A DNA stretch of 64,000 nt from assembly GCA_031390755.1 (NCBI GenBank), contig JANMTS010000116.1, positions 1-64,000 on the forward strand. Direction: 5' to 3'. A program made the position numbers and the translations under genes. The notes beneath the pieces were generated by a model that saw only the letters and a program-made list of their open reading frames with translations, had not been told where the DNA came from and ran no database searches. Positions 32,821 to 41,256 of the stretch are shown here, piece after piece; position 1 is the stretch's first letter; every line of letters begins with the position of its first letter. The stretch is from DATMER01 sp031390755 (GTDB lineage Bacteria; Acidobacteriota; Thermoanaerobaculia; Multivoradales; UBA5704).

Positions 32821-33236
32821 GTGTCCTGGTGGACACCGGGGTCTGGTCCCTGGCGTTCCGCCGCCGGGAGCCGCCCGACCATGATGCCGTCCACGAGCTT
32901 CGCGAGTTGATCGGTGAAGCGCGGGCTCGTCTCGTCGGTCCGGTTCGGCAGGAGATTCTCTCCGGTATCCGAGAGGCCTCGCAGTTCGAGAGACTCAAGA
33001 GCCAACTGCGGTTCTTTTCGGACCTTCCTCTGGAGAGGGTGGACTATGAACGGGCAGCAGAGTTCTTCAACACTTGCCGAAGTCAGGGTATCCAAGGCTC
33101 GAACACGGACTACTTACTCTGCGCCGTGGCCGAGCGCCACAACCTGCCGATCCTGACGACGGACGCCGACTTCGAGCACTTCGCCAAGCATCTTCCCATC
33201 CACCTGCACTCGCCCCGCGCTCCGCGCTCTTCCTAG
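32817..33236 (+). CDS. vapC: VapC PIN-domain ribonuclease toxin
   Basis: 139 aa PIN domain. Acidic residues of the metal site are visible in LVDTGVWS, NTDYLLCAVAE and TTDADFEHFA. VapC proteins cut specific tRNAs or rRNA when released from VapB. The start is TTG 32817, overlapping the vapB stop as TTGA; the weak start and overlap keep the toxin coupled to and below antitoxin synthesis. The complete pair sits alone between the secreted protein and the NUDIX gene. Confidence 0.88.
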   Translation: MSVLVDTGVWSLAFRRREPPDHDAVHELRELIGEARARLVGPVRQEILSGIREASQFERLKSQLRFFSDLPLERVDYERAAEFFNTCRSQGIQGSNTDYLLCAVAERHNLPILTTDADFEHFAKHLPIHLHSPRAPRSS

Positions 33237-33310
33237 CCCCTGAGATTCAATCGATCGGATTGACGAAGGGGGAGTCGGTCGCTTCGTTGGCCTCGGCGGT
33301 ATGCTAGGCC

Positions 33311-33961
33311 TTGGAGAAGCCGCCCTTGCCCTTCGATCTCGATCAGATCCGCGAATCCCTCGCCCGCCATCAACCGTCGACCGTGAAGGTAGACGCGGGC
33401 GCCACCACCAAGATTTCGGCGGCGGCGGTGGCGCTGGTCCTGGCGGGACGGGGAGCGCATCTCTCGCTCTGCTTCATTCGGCGGGCGGAGCATCCTCTGG
33501 ACCCGTGGTCCGGCCACATGGCCTTGCCGGGCGGCCGGTGGGATCCGACCGATCCGCATCCGCGCGCCGCGGCCGAGCGGGAGACGCTGGAGGAAGTGGG
33601 GCTCCGGATCGGCGAGGAGCACTGGCTCGGCCCGCTCTCGGAGGTGCCCGTCCGGTATGGCGGTGGCGTCCTGCGGATGATCCTGTCGCCGTTCGTCTAC
33701 TACCTGGGTGAGGAGCGGGTTCCGTTCGTCCCCAACCATGAAGTGGCCGAGGTCTTCTGGATTCCGCTCGACTACCTCTGGGATCCGCGAAACGCGAGCC
33801 ATCTCGATTGGGAGCGGGAGGGCCGGCAGATCCACTATCCGGCGATCCGGCACCGGGGCCACTCGATCTGGGGGCTCACCTTCCGCGTCCTCACCCTGTT
33901 CTCGGACGTCATCGACGCGCCGCTGCCGCATCTGGAGGAAGGCCCGGGGCTCGGGCTGTGA
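33311..33961 (+). CDS. NUDIX hydrolase (CoA pyrophosphatase-like)
   Basis: 216 aa. The Nudix box reads GGRWDPTDPHP then AAERETLEEVGL, matching G-x5-E-x7-REUxEExGU apart from the Asp at the first acidic position. The upstream DPWSGHMALPGGR is typical of CoA/ADP-ribose pyrophosphatases of the YeaB/NudL type. Cytoplasmic. The start is TTG 33311; no ATG lies near the conserved region. The last 53 bp overlap the convergent HTH regulator. Confidence 0.83.
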   Translation: MEKPPLPFDLDQIRESLARHQPSTVKVDAGATTKISAAAVALVLAGRGAHLSLCFIRRAEHPLDPWSGHMALPGGRWDPTDPHPRAAAERETLEEVGLRIGEEHWLGPLSEVPVRYGGGVLRMILSPFVYYLGEERVPFVPNHEVAEVFWIPLDYLWDPRNASHLDWEREGRQIHYPAIRHRGHSIWGLTFRVLTLFSDVIDAPLPHLEEGPGLGL

Positions 33962-34574
33962 CTGCGAAGGCCGCACGGCGCCTCCGGGCCGGAGCCGGAG
34001 CGTTGCGGGCGAGTTGGGCGGCGAGGCTTGCCAGGCGGGCGGTCTCTCCGTTGGGGTCGGTCGCGGTGTTCGCCGCGGTTTGGAGCCTCTCGGCCAGCGC
34101 CCAGCTCCGGTCGTCGCCGGCCAGCACCTCGACGGCGAGGGCCTGGTCCTCGGCGGTGGCCTCGGCGAGGAGCGCCCAGCGCTGGGCGGCCCAGGCGCGG
34201 GCCTCCGCTTCCGGGTTGGCGTCCAGCCGCATCAGCTCCTGAAGGTACGGGGCCATCGCCTCGACGACGGCGTCGGTCACCCCTTTCTCCATCACCGCCT
34301 CCGCGCCGACGCTCCCCTGGAAGGCCTGTTCGATGGCCAGGCGGACCCTCCGGCATGGCGCGACGAGCTGCTCGAAAAGCGGGTACGGCACCTCGAAGGC
34401 CGAGGCGATCCGTTCCAGGGTCCGGCGGGACGGCAGCCGGAGCCCCCGCTCGCAGTCGGAGACCGAGCCGGCGTCGATGCCCGCCTCGTCCGCGAGCTGC
34501 GCCTGGCTCCAGCCGCGTTCCCACCGCAGCAGGCGGACGACCATCCCCACGTCCTTCCGGTCTCCCGTCGTCAT
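33909..34574 (-). CDS. XRE-family HTH regulator, short paralogue
   Basis: 221 aa. N-terminal HTH: LRWERGWSQAQLADEAGIDAG then CERGLRLPSRRTLERIA. The C-terminal half (ALAVEVLAGDDRSWALAERLQTAA) shares the LAGD-x-RSWALAER signature with the longer regulator at 35110-36591, so the two are paralogues; this one lacks the TPR half. The start is ATG 34574 after GAGGAGG. Divergent from the Cys-repeat protein gene at 34718 and therefore a candidate for its control. The C-terminus is Arg/Ala-rich and overlaps the NUDIX 3' end. Confidence 0.8.
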   Translation of the reverse strand: MTTGDRKDVGMVVRLLRWERGWSQAQLADEAGIDAGSVSDCERGLRLPSRRTLERIASAFEVPYPLFEQLVAPCRRVRLAIEQAFQGSVGAEAVMEKGVTDAVVEAMAPYLQELMRLDANPEAEARAWAAQRWALLAEATAEDQALAVEVLAGDDRSWALAERLQTAANTATDPNGETARLASLAAQLARNAPAPARRRRAAFAVTARAPGLPPDAAAARR

Positions 34575-34717
34575 TGTGGCGTCCTCCTCAGGACATTCCC
34601 CCGTTGCGGGGATGCCGTGCTCGTTTTCTGCGTCCGCGTCGCGCACTCTATTAGGCCAGAGGCGCCCCGCCGGCCAGGGAGGCCGGTGCGGAGCGCGCTC
34701 GGCAAAGGAGCCGCGCC

Positions 34718-35101
34718 ATGCCCCGTCCCCCTCTCTTCCGCGCCGCTTTTCTCCTGATTCTCGCCCTTCTGATCGTCCCGCCGCTCGCTCACGCCGCCGG
34801 GTCGGCCGTAACGTCCTTTCCATCCGCCTGGGATCTTCTGCTCCGGGCGTGGAGCCTTCTCGAAAGCGCCTGGGGCGACAATGGCTGCCAGATCGATCCC
34901 GATGGCCGGTGTGTGGCGCCACCGCAGGCCTCGTTGGACAACGGGTGCCAGATCGATCCGAGTGGTGCCTGCCAAGCCTCCTCTGCCCTCAGGGACAACG
35001 GGTGCCAGCTCGATCCGAATGGCCGGTGTGTGGCCCCCTCGCAGGCGTCCTCCTTGGACAACGGGTGCCAGATCGATCCCAACGGTGCCTGCCGCAACTG
35101 A
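34718..35101 (+). CDS. Small secreted protein with four DNGCQ-DP-G-C repeats
   Basis: 127 aa. Signal peptide (AAFLLILALLIVPPLAHAAG), a helical segment (WDLLLRAWSLLESAW), then four repeats of about 20 residues. Each is DNGCQ(I/L)DP(N/D/S)G(R/A)C; linkers alternate between VAPPQASL-like and QASSALR-like. Each repeat has two Cys six residues apart, suited to a disulfide or metal loop, and an Asp-rich turn. I recognise no family. Flanked by two related HTH regulators on the opposite strand, which may control it. Start ATG 34718, with AAAGGAG upstream. Confidence 0.75.
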   Translation: MPRPPLFRAAFLLILALLIVPPLAHAAGSAVTSFPSAWDLLLRAWSLLESAWGDNGCQIDPDGRCVAPPQASLDNGCQIDPSGACQASSALRDNGCQLDPNGRCVAPSQASSLDNGCQIDPNGACRN

Positions 35102-35109
35102 GGTGTTCC

Positions 35110-36591
35110 TCACGGCTCGAACCGCAGGTCCGGTTTGTATCGGGCCCGGTGAAGATACTTGATGAAACGCCGAGTCCAATCGACCTGGACGGCCTCTTTA
35201 CTAGCGGCCTCGCAGAAGAGCGAGATGGCGGCGAGCGCAGTTTCATGGACATCCTGGCTCTCGAAGATCCACCACATTTCCAAGGCCAGCCCCTTCACCA
35301 TGGCTGGCTGCCCGTCTTCCAGCAAGAGGAGCGCGAGCTCTGCGCTGGCCAGGGCGAAGTCGTAGGCGATCTGTTCTTCGAGGAAGCGCATGCGCACGGT
35401 GGAGAGAACCTGCGAGGCTTGCTCAGTACGGCCGAGCCCGGCCCAGATTCTCCCTGCCAGCCAAAGGCACCTCGTCTCGTCCAGGTGGTTGCCCATGTCC
35501 GCCGCCGAGGCGTGGATCTGGGGAAGCAGCAGCTCTGCCTCCTCGTATTGCTCGAGATGGCAGAGGTTGACAGCCATGTTGAACCGCTGGCCGAAATGCA
35601 GCCGTCGATCGGGGACGCCCTCCAGAAAAAGCTCCATCTGGTTGAGCGCTTGGAGGGCGTCTGCATACTCCCCGGCAAGCTCCAGGATCGCTGCCTTCTG
35701 CAAGAGCAACCGCGCCCGCGCTGAATCGCCGGCAGCCCTCTCGGAGGCCTCGTCGATCAGCGCGAGCGCCTCGGCAAACCGGCCCTGGTGTTTCAGAAGA
35801 GAGGCCTTGAGGTCCAGTCGACGAGACGAGTCGAGCAGCCCGGCCGGGTCGCCTCCCTTGCCGCGGCGATAGAGATCGTCGGCGCGCGCGAAGGTAAGGG
35901 CCGAGGCGGCGAGGTCGCCGCCGACCCGCAGCGCGTTCGCCACGAAGGGCTCGCAGAAGGCGAGCACGGAGAGCCGCCAGGGCTTCGAGCCCGGCACCCG
36001 CTCGGCGAGGCGAACGGCCAGACGTGCGAGCCGCAGGGCTTCGTCCGCGCGGTGGGCCGCGGCCCGGATGGACGCAAGGCTGACCCGCTCGGCGAGCGCC
36101 CAGCTCCGGGAATCGCCGGCCAACAGTTCGAGCATCGTGGCCTGCCGCTCGACGGAAAGCTTCGCGATCCGGTCCCAGATCACAGCGGCCCAGGCGCGAT
36201 GGCGGCGGGCCTTCACGCGGGCGCGCTGGGCCAGCAGGCTCGCGATGGCCGCCTCCGCTCCGGCCATGGCCGCGGCGAGGGCGGCGCGCTCCAGGATGCG
36301 GCCGTCCTCGCCGGCCAGCTCGGCCGGTCCGCCGGGCGCCGCGGGCGGCCGGGTCAGGGCGTGCGCGCGTAGCGCCGCCGCGATGGCCTCGGGCGGGATG
36401 CTCAGCGGCGGCCTGCCGAGCAGCTCCTCCAGCCGCTCCCGGGTGAGCGGGACGCGCCCTTTCTCCCAGCGCCCGACCGCATGCACGGAGACGCCGAGCA
36501 GGTCGGCCATCTCCTGCTCGTTCAGGCCCTTCGAAAAACGGAAGAACCGCAGTGTGGCGCCCTCCGGGGGCGGCGGCGAGTTTCGGGGCAT
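35110..36591 (-). CDS. HTH-TPR transcriptional regulator
   Basis: 493 aa. HTH at residues of about 15-60 (FFRFSKGLNEQEMADLLGVSVHAVGRWEKGR), a middle helical region with LAGDSRSWALAER shared with the 221-aa paralogue, and a C-terminal TPR-like superhelix (KASLLKHQGRFAEALALIDEA, LQKAAILELAGEYADALQALNQ, LAGRIWAGLGRTEQASQVL). The architecture resembles signal-responsive regulators in which TPRs bind a peptide or protein. ATG 36591 has GAAGGAG upstream. Convergent with the Cys-repeat gene (8-bp gap) and divergent from the 160-aa gene. Confidence 0.83.
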   Translation of the reverse strand: MPRNSPPPPEGATLRFFRFSKGLNEQEMADLLGVSVHAVGRWEKGRVPLTRERLEELLGRPPLSIPPEAIAAALRAHALTRPPAAPGGPAELAGEDGRILERAALAAAMAGAEAAIASLLAQRARVKARRHRAWAAVIWDRIAKLSVERQATMLELLAGDSRSWALAERVSLASIRAAAHRADEALRLARLAVRLAERVPGSKPWRLSVLAFCEPFVANALRVGGDLAASALTFARADDLYRRGKGGDPAGLLDSSRRLDLKASLLKHQGRFAEALALIDEASERAAGDSARARLLLQKAAILELAGEYADALQALNQMELFLEGVPDRRLHFGQRFNMAVNLCHLEQYEEAELLLPQIHASAADMGNHLDETRCLWLAGRIWAGLGRTEQASQVLSTVRMRFLEEQIAYDFALASAELALLLLEDGQPAMVKGLALEMWWIFESQDVHETALAAISLFCEAASKEAVQVDWTRRFIKYLHRARYKPDLRFEP

Positions 36592-36742
36592 CCCGGTCTC
36601 CTTCAGAAATATAGATGCCGCAGAGCCCTTTTCCGGGACACGCGACCGGCGCCTGCCGAAAACTGGACTCGGCGTGCCCTCGGTGCCGGGATTCCGTGCC
36701 TTCCCGCGGCGGAGCGCCCGGCCGCGCCCTACGCTGCGCACC

Positions 36743-37225
36743 ATGTCCGAGATCCTGGAGATCCGCGATCAGATCCTTGGCGTTCTGGAGTCCCTCATCA
36801 GCCACCGCCTCCACCTGCGGGGGCTGGTCGACAACCTCGCCGTCGCCCAGGATGAGGCCCTCGGCGATGGAGAGACCGAGGGCGACGCGCCCGCGCCTGA
36901 GCCGGCCGCGGAGGAGATGGCCGCCGTCCTGGAGTGCCTGCTCGCCGATTCGTTCGACCCGCTCCTGCGCGGCCTGCTGGCGACGCTCGACACGCCGCGC
37001 TCCCGCCTCCTCGGCGCGGCGCTCGACCTGGAGCAGGTGCGGGGGAGCCTCAACCGCATCGCGGCCGGGCTGCCGCACTCCCCCGAGGAGGACGCCATGC
37101 TGGAGGGAGAGATCCCGGCCGATCCGCCGACGGAGATGCGCACGACCATCCACGTCGTGCTCGTGGAGCAGCTCGGCCCGGCGGTGGACAACCTCCTCTA
37201 CGCCGCCCGCTACAAAGTCCCCTGA
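36743..37225 (+). CDS. Hypothetical helical protein
   Basis: 160 aa, predicted all-helical and acidic (EILEIRDQILGVLESLISHRLHLRGLVDNLAVAQDEAL...). No membrane segment or catalytic motif, and no family recognised. The start is ATG 36743, chosen over the frame open from 36068, which is the antisense of the HTH gene. Divergent from the HTH-TPR gene across a 150-bp gap and followed directly by array C, whose first unit begins about 10 bases after its stop. Confidence 0.62.
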   Translation: MSEILEIRDQILGVLESLISHRLHLRGLVDNLAVAQDEALGDGETEGDAPAPEPAAEEMAAVLECLLADSFDPLLRGLLATLDTPRSRLLGAALDLEQVRGSLNRIAAGLPHSPEEDAMLEGEIPADPPTEMRTTIHVVLVEQLGPAVDNLLYAARYKVP

Positions 37226-37233
37226 AGCCGAGG

Positions 37234-37515
37234 CGCCGACAGGTGTCGCCGACTCGTCGACAGCCGTCGGGGCCCGGCTCCGCGTGTCGGCACCGCGCCG
37301 ACGCGTGTCATCGACCGCCGACGCCCGTCGGCAAACCGCCGACACCTGTCGGAAGCCTCCCGACACCTGTCGGCGAACAACTTCACCAGTCGGCAAGGCG
37401 CCAACACGCGGAGCCGAGGCTCCGACAACTGCCGGCGGATCGGGAACGGGAGAAGGGAGACGACTTCAGTCGTCGGCGAGGCGGCGACAGCCGTCGGCAC
37501 GGCGCCGACGAGGCT
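37234..37515. repeat. Array C: about 14 palindromic units at 20-21 bp
   Basis: Dyad centres lie near 37242.5, 37263.5, 37283.5, 37304.5, 37324.5, 37345.5, 37366.5, 37386.5, 37407.5, 37428.5, about 37449, 37466.5, 37490.5 and 37511.5. The core consensus is CCGACANNTGTCGG; the best units are CCGACACCTGTCGG (two adjacent). The 37449 unit is nearly erased. The architecture equals arrays A and B, but the core is unrelated and neither the A/B leader nor the tail element is present. It fills the whole gap between the 160-aa gene and the convergent peptidase. Confidence 0.8.
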
Positions 37516-38519
37516 CAGTCGCGGACCGGCAGATCCCGGACCGCCGGCAGCAGCCCGAATCCGTCCGCTTCCCGCACCGCGGTGAGGATCGCCTCGGCCA
37601 CGGCGCGCTCGGCGAGGACTCCGACCTGGTGGACGTGGGCGCGAACTTTTCCAGTCGAGAGGGTCACGATCAGGTCGCCGTCGTAGAGGGAAAGGGCCGG
37701 GGAGAAGGTGCGGTAGAAGCCTCCGAAGGCCATCTGGCAGACCTTGAGGGACGTGGCCTTGGTGAGGACGGCGTCCGTCATGACCACGGCGAGGGTGGTA
37801 TTCCCCTCCCAGGGGTGACCGGTCTCGGCGGGCAGCGCGGCGAGGACGCGGTCGGCGCCCATCATCTCCAGGCTGTCCGGGGCGGCGCGGCAGCCGGCGA
37901 CGAGGCGGCCTTCGAGGTCGCGGACGTCTCCGAAGGCGTTGACCGCGACGGCCGCGGCCACGGTCGGGCCTCCGGGCACGCTCAGGCTCGCGAAGCCGAA
38001 GCCTCCCTTCATGCCGTTCTCCCGGCCGAGCGCCTTGCCCACGGTCGCGCCGGTGCCGGCTCCCACGCTTCCGACCTCGATCTCGCCGACGCCGCCGGTC
38101 ACCGCGGTTTCGAGCGCGTGCTCGGTGAGGGAGCGCACGGGCCGGGCTGCCGGGTCTCCGAATCCCAGGTCGAAGAGGATGGCGGTCGCGGCGAGCGGCA
38201 CCGGGGCGATGCCGGTCTGGAAGCCGTGGCCGCGCGCGGCGAGCCACTCGACCACCGGGTCGGCCGCCGAGAGGCCGAAGCCGCTGCCGCCGGCCAGGAC
38301 GACCGCGTGGGCGCGGCTGGCGACGTGCTGGGCGGCGACCAGGGAGTCGAACTGGCGGGTGCCGGTGGCCGTGCCCCGGACCTCGGCCGACGCGGTGACG
38401 CCCTCGGGGCAGAGGATGACGGTGACGCCGGTCATGCCGACCCGGTCCGAGCCGTGGCCGAGGCGGAAGCCGGGGATGTCGAGGCGGCGGCTGGGCGTGG
38501 GAAAGGGCGGAGGGGTCAC
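37515..38519 (-). CDS. P1-family (S58/DmpA-like) aminopeptidase
   Basis: 334 aa. Ntn-hydrolase of the P1/DmpA type: GGSGFGLSAADPV and the VGAGTGATVGK segment are conserved, as are GFGFASLSVPGG and EGNTTLAVVMTDA. These enzymes self-cleave before a catalytic Ser or Thr and act on D- or beta-aminopeptides. The GNTTL segment around residue 245 is the likely cleavage site (inferred). The start is GTG 38519; ATG 38585 would add 22 residues lying in the promoter space of the divergent SxtJ gene. Confidence 0.82.
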   Translation of the reverse strand: MTPPPFPTPSRRLDIPGFRLGHGSDRVGMTGVTVILCPEGVTASAEVRGTATGTRQFDSLVAAQHVASRAHAVVLAGGSGFGLSAADPVVEWLAARGHGFQTGIAPVPLAATAILFDLGFGDPAARPVRSLTEHALETAVTGGVGEIEVGSVGAGTGATVGKALGRENGMKGGFGFASLSVPGGPTVAAAVAVNAFGDVRDLEGRLVAGCRAAPDSLEMMGADRVLAALPAETGHPWEGNTTLAVVMTDAVLTKATSLKVCQMAFGGFYRTFSPALSLYDGDLIVTLSTGKVRAHVHQVGVLAERAVAEAILTAVREADGFGLLPAVRDLPVRD

Positions 38520-38602
38520 GAAATGGCCTCGTTCCGGTATAGGATACGCCGTTCTATGGGGCCCTGCGAGGACGGTGGGGCCCAACCCGGAGAGAACGAA
38601 CG

Positions 38603-39079
38603 ATGCCGGAACGGATGGACCCCTGGACGGTCGCGTGGGACTGGCGCGCCGGTGGGGACGATAGCTCGAAGGCCAGGGCGGAGGAAGCCCGGAAGAACGC
38701 CGCGGCCCGCAAGCGCGGCCTGATCGGCGGCGCCGTCGGCCTGGCTATCGCGGTCGCCGTCTACTTCTTCGTGCGGCAGGGGCTGGCCTATGTGATCGCG
38801 GGAGTGGCGATCGCCCTCTCCCTGCTGGCCGTGGCCTCCCCGCCCGCCTACCGCAAGGTTTCGGGCCTGCTGGACCGCTTCGCCTACTTCGTGGGGATGG
38901 CCGTCACCTGGGTGCTGATGACGGTTCTGTACTACCTCCTGTTCCTCCCGGTCGGGCTCCTGCTGCGCGCGCGCGGCAAGCTCGCCATCACCCGGCATCC
39001 CGACCGGCGGCTGGCCTCCTACTGGTCCTCGACCGAAGGGAAGCCCTGGACCGCCGAGTCCTACCGCAAGCAATTCTGA
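38603..39079 (+). CDS. SxtJ-family membrane protein
   Basis: 158 aa with two hydrophobic hairpins (VAVYFFVRQGLAYVIAGVAIA and VGMAVTWVLMTVLYYLLFLPVG) and a cytoplasmic C-terminus ending in WSSTEGKPWTAESYRKQF. This matches the small SxtJ-like membrane proteins first named in saxitoxin clusters and regularly found beside carbamoyltransferases. The function is unknown. Its stop codon overlaps the carbamoyltransferase start (TGATG), so the two are translationally coupled. Confidence 0.82.
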   Translation: MPERMDPWTVAWDWRAGGDDSSKARAEEARKNAAARKRGLIGGAVGLAIAVAVYFFVRQGLAYVIAGVAIALSLLAVASPPAYRKVSGLLDRFAYFVGMAVTWVLMTVLYYLLFLPVGLLLRARGKLAITRHPDRRLASYWSSTEGKPWTAESYRKQF

Positions 39080-40929
39080 TGAAGCTCCTCGGAATCAGCT
39101 GCTACTACCACGACTCGGCGGCTTGCCTGATCGACGACGGGCGGATCGTCGCCGCGGCCCAGGAAGAGCGCTTCACCCGCAAGAAGCACGACGCCGGGTT
39201 CCCGTTCAATGCGGTGCGCTACTGCCTGGCCGAAGGCGGCGGCGTCGACGGCGTGGTCTTCTACGACAAGCCGCTGCTCAAGTTCCACCGCATCCTGGAG
39301 ACCTATCTCGCCGTGGCCCCCCGTGGCCTGCGCTCGGCGGTCCAGGCCATCCCGATCTGGCTCAAGGAGAAGCTCTGGATCCCGCCCCAGATCCAGGAGG
39401 CCCTGCAGCAGTGCGGCATCGCCGATTACCAGGGAGAGAAGGACATCTACTTCTGCCAGCACCACGAGTCGCATGCGGCGAGCGCCTACTATCCGTCCCC
39501 GTTCGAGGAGGCCGCGGTGCTCACCCTCGACGGCGTGGGCGAGTGGGCGACCACCACGATCGGCGTGGGCGAGGGCAACAAGCTGCGGCTGATCCGCGAG
39601 ATCGCCTTCCCGCACTCGCTCGGCCTGCTCTACTCGGCGTTCACCTACTTCACCGGCTTCAAGGTGAACTCGGGCGAGTACAAGCTGATGGGCCTCGCCC
39701 CCTACGGCAAGGGCGTCTACAACGACATCATCAAGCGCGAGCTGGTGGACATCCGCGACGACGGCTCCTTCCGGCTGAACATGGACTATTTCGGGTACAT
39801 GGACGGCCTGGAGATGACGAACGACAAGTTCGCCGCGCTGTTCGGAGGCCCGCCGCGCCAGCCCGAGTCGCCGATCTCGAAGCGGGAGATGGATCTGGCG
39901 CGGTCCATCCAGGAAGTCACCGAGGAGATCGTCCTCAAGCTCGCCCGCCATGCGCGGGAGATCACTGGCAAGCGCAATCTGTGCCTCGCCGGCGGCGTGG
40001 CGCTCAACTGCGTGGCCAACGGCATCCTCCTGCGGGAGGGGATCTTCGACGACATCTGGATCCAGCCGGCGTCGGGCGACGCGGGCGGCGCTCTCGGCGC
40101 TCCGCTGGCGGTCTGGCACAATGCCATGAACAAGCCGCGGACCGTGGAGCCTTCGAGGCTCAAGCCCGGCAAGAACCGCGACGCCATGCGCGGCGCGCTG
40201 CTCGGCCCCGAGATCCCGGACTCCGAGATCAAGGCCTGGCTCGACAGCAAGGGCCTGCCCTACGAGCAGCTCTCGGCGGACGAATGGCCGAAGCGGATCG
40301 CCCAGGTGATCGCCGGGGAAAACGTGATCGGTCTCTGCCAGGGGCGGATGGAGTTCGGCCCGCGGGCGCTCGGCGGGCGCTCGATCATCGGCGACGCGCG
40401 CTCGCCGAAGATGCAGTCGATCATGAACCTGAAGATCAAGTACCGCGAGAGCTTCCGTCCGTTCGCGCCGAGCGTTCTGGAGGAGCGGGTCTCGGACTAC
40501 TTCGAGCTCGACCGACCGTCCCCCTACATGCTGCTGGTGGCGGACGTGGTCGAGGCGCGGCGGGTGCCGAAGCGTGGGGACGAGGAGGCGCTGCCGCTCG
40601 TCGAGTGGGTCAACCGTCCGCGCTCGGACGTGCCCGCCATCACCCACGTGGACTATTCGGCGCGCGTCCAGACGGTCGGCGAGGAGGACAGCCCGCGCTA
40701 TCACGCGGTGATCTCCGAGTTCGAGAAGCTGACCGGCTACGGCGTGATCGTCAACACCAGCTTCAACGTTCGCGGCGAGCCGATCGTCTGCACCCCGGAG
40801 GACGCCTACCGCTGCTTCATGCGCACGGAGATGGACTTCCTGGTGCTCGGCTCGTTCCTTCTTGACAAGAAGGCCCAGCCCCAATTCGAAGAGAAGGGGG
40901 ACTGGCGCAAGGATTATCAGCTCGACTAG
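39079..40929 (+). CDS. Carbamoyltransferase (NodU/CmcH/HypF-C family)
   Basis: 616 aa. Transfers a carbamoyl group from carbamoyl phosphate, via carbamoyl-AMP, to a hydroxyl of a sugar or small molecule. N-terminal ASKHA-like motif GISCYYHDSAACLIDDG; metal-binding HHESHAASAYYPSP; LTLDGVGEW; GGVALNCVANG; and C-terminal FGPRALGGRSIIGDAR with NTSFNVRGEPIV. All landmarks are present and the length is normal. The acceptor cannot be inferred: no glycosyltransferase or PKS lies in this operon. Located in an SxtJ-carbamoyltransferase-DUF5989 cassette. Confidence 0.93.
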   Translation: MKLLGISCYYHDSAACLIDDGRIVAAAQEERFTRKKHDAGFPFNAVRYCLAEGGGVDGVVFYDKPLLKFHRILETYLAVAPRGLRSAVQAIPIWLKEKLWIPPQIQEALQQCGIADYQGEKDIYFCQHHESHAASAYYPSPFEEAAVLTLDGVGEWATTTIGVGEGNKLRLIREIAFPHSLGLLYSAFTYFTGFKVNSGEYKLMGLAPYGKGVYNDIIKRELVDIRDDGSFRLNMDYFGYMDGLEMTNDKFAALFGGPPRQPESPISKREMDLARSIQEVTEEIVLKLARHAREITGKRNLCLAGGVALNCVANGILLREGIFDDIWIQPASGDAGGALGAPLAVWHNAMNKPRTVEPSRLKPGKNRDAMRGALLGPEIPDSEIKAWLDSKGLPYEQLSADEWPKRIAQVIAGENVIGLCQGRMEFGPRALGGRSIIGDARSPKMQSIMNLKIKYRESFRPFAPSVLEERVSDYFELDRPSPYMLLVADVVEARRVPKRGDEEALPLVEWVNRPRSDVPAITHVDYSARVQTVGEEDSPRYHAVISEFEKLTGYGVIVNTSFNVRGEPIVCTPEDAYRCFMRTEMDFLVLGSFLLDKKAQPQFEEKGDWRKDYQLD

Positions 40930-40961
40930 CAGCTCGACGAGAGCGTTTTCAGGAGACGCCC

Positions 40962-41126
40962 ATGCGCAGGTTCGGCTACCTCGGCTCCTTGCTCGGTGAG
41001 ATCTTTCAATTCGCCCGGCAGAACAAGATCTATTGGATCGTCCCGTTCATCCTGGTCCTCGGTCTCGTCGTGCTTCTCGTCGTGACCAGCCAGGGCGCGG
41101 CGCCCTTCATCTATACGCTGTTCTGA
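40962..41126 (+). CDS. DUF5989 (SxtK-like) small membrane protein
   Basis: 54 aa, starting at ATG 40962 with AGGAG upstream, 33 bases after the carbamoyltransferase. An amphipathic N-terminus (FGYLGSLLGEIFQFARQNK) is followed by one hydrophobic helix (PFILVLGLVVLLVVTS) and APFIYTLF. This pattern and the position behind SxtJ and carbamoyltransferase fit DUF5989. It is followed within 12 bases by a terminator, marking the cassette's end. Its role is unknown. Confidence 0.82.
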   Translation: MRRFGYLGSLLGEIFQFARQNKIYWIVPFILVLGLVVLLVVTSQGAAPFIYTLF

Positions 41127-41137
41127 GCTTTCTGAAC

Positions 41138-41171
41138 GAGGCGCGAAAGAAATGCTTCGCGCCTCTTCTTC
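41138..41171 (+). terminator. Rho-independent terminator of the carbamoyltransferase cassette
   Basis: GAGGCGCGAA (41138-41147) pairs perfectly with TTCGCGCCTC (41156-41165) around an 8-nt loop and is followed by TTCTTC. It lies 12 bases after the DUF5989 stop. Confidence 0.82.
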
Positions 41172-41256
41172 ATTCATCCACGAAGGTCTGCAAAGACGGC
41201 GGCCGGGAGAGGGAGGGTCCTTCTCCGCCGGGTCCGTGTCTCTTGAAGGAGTAGAT

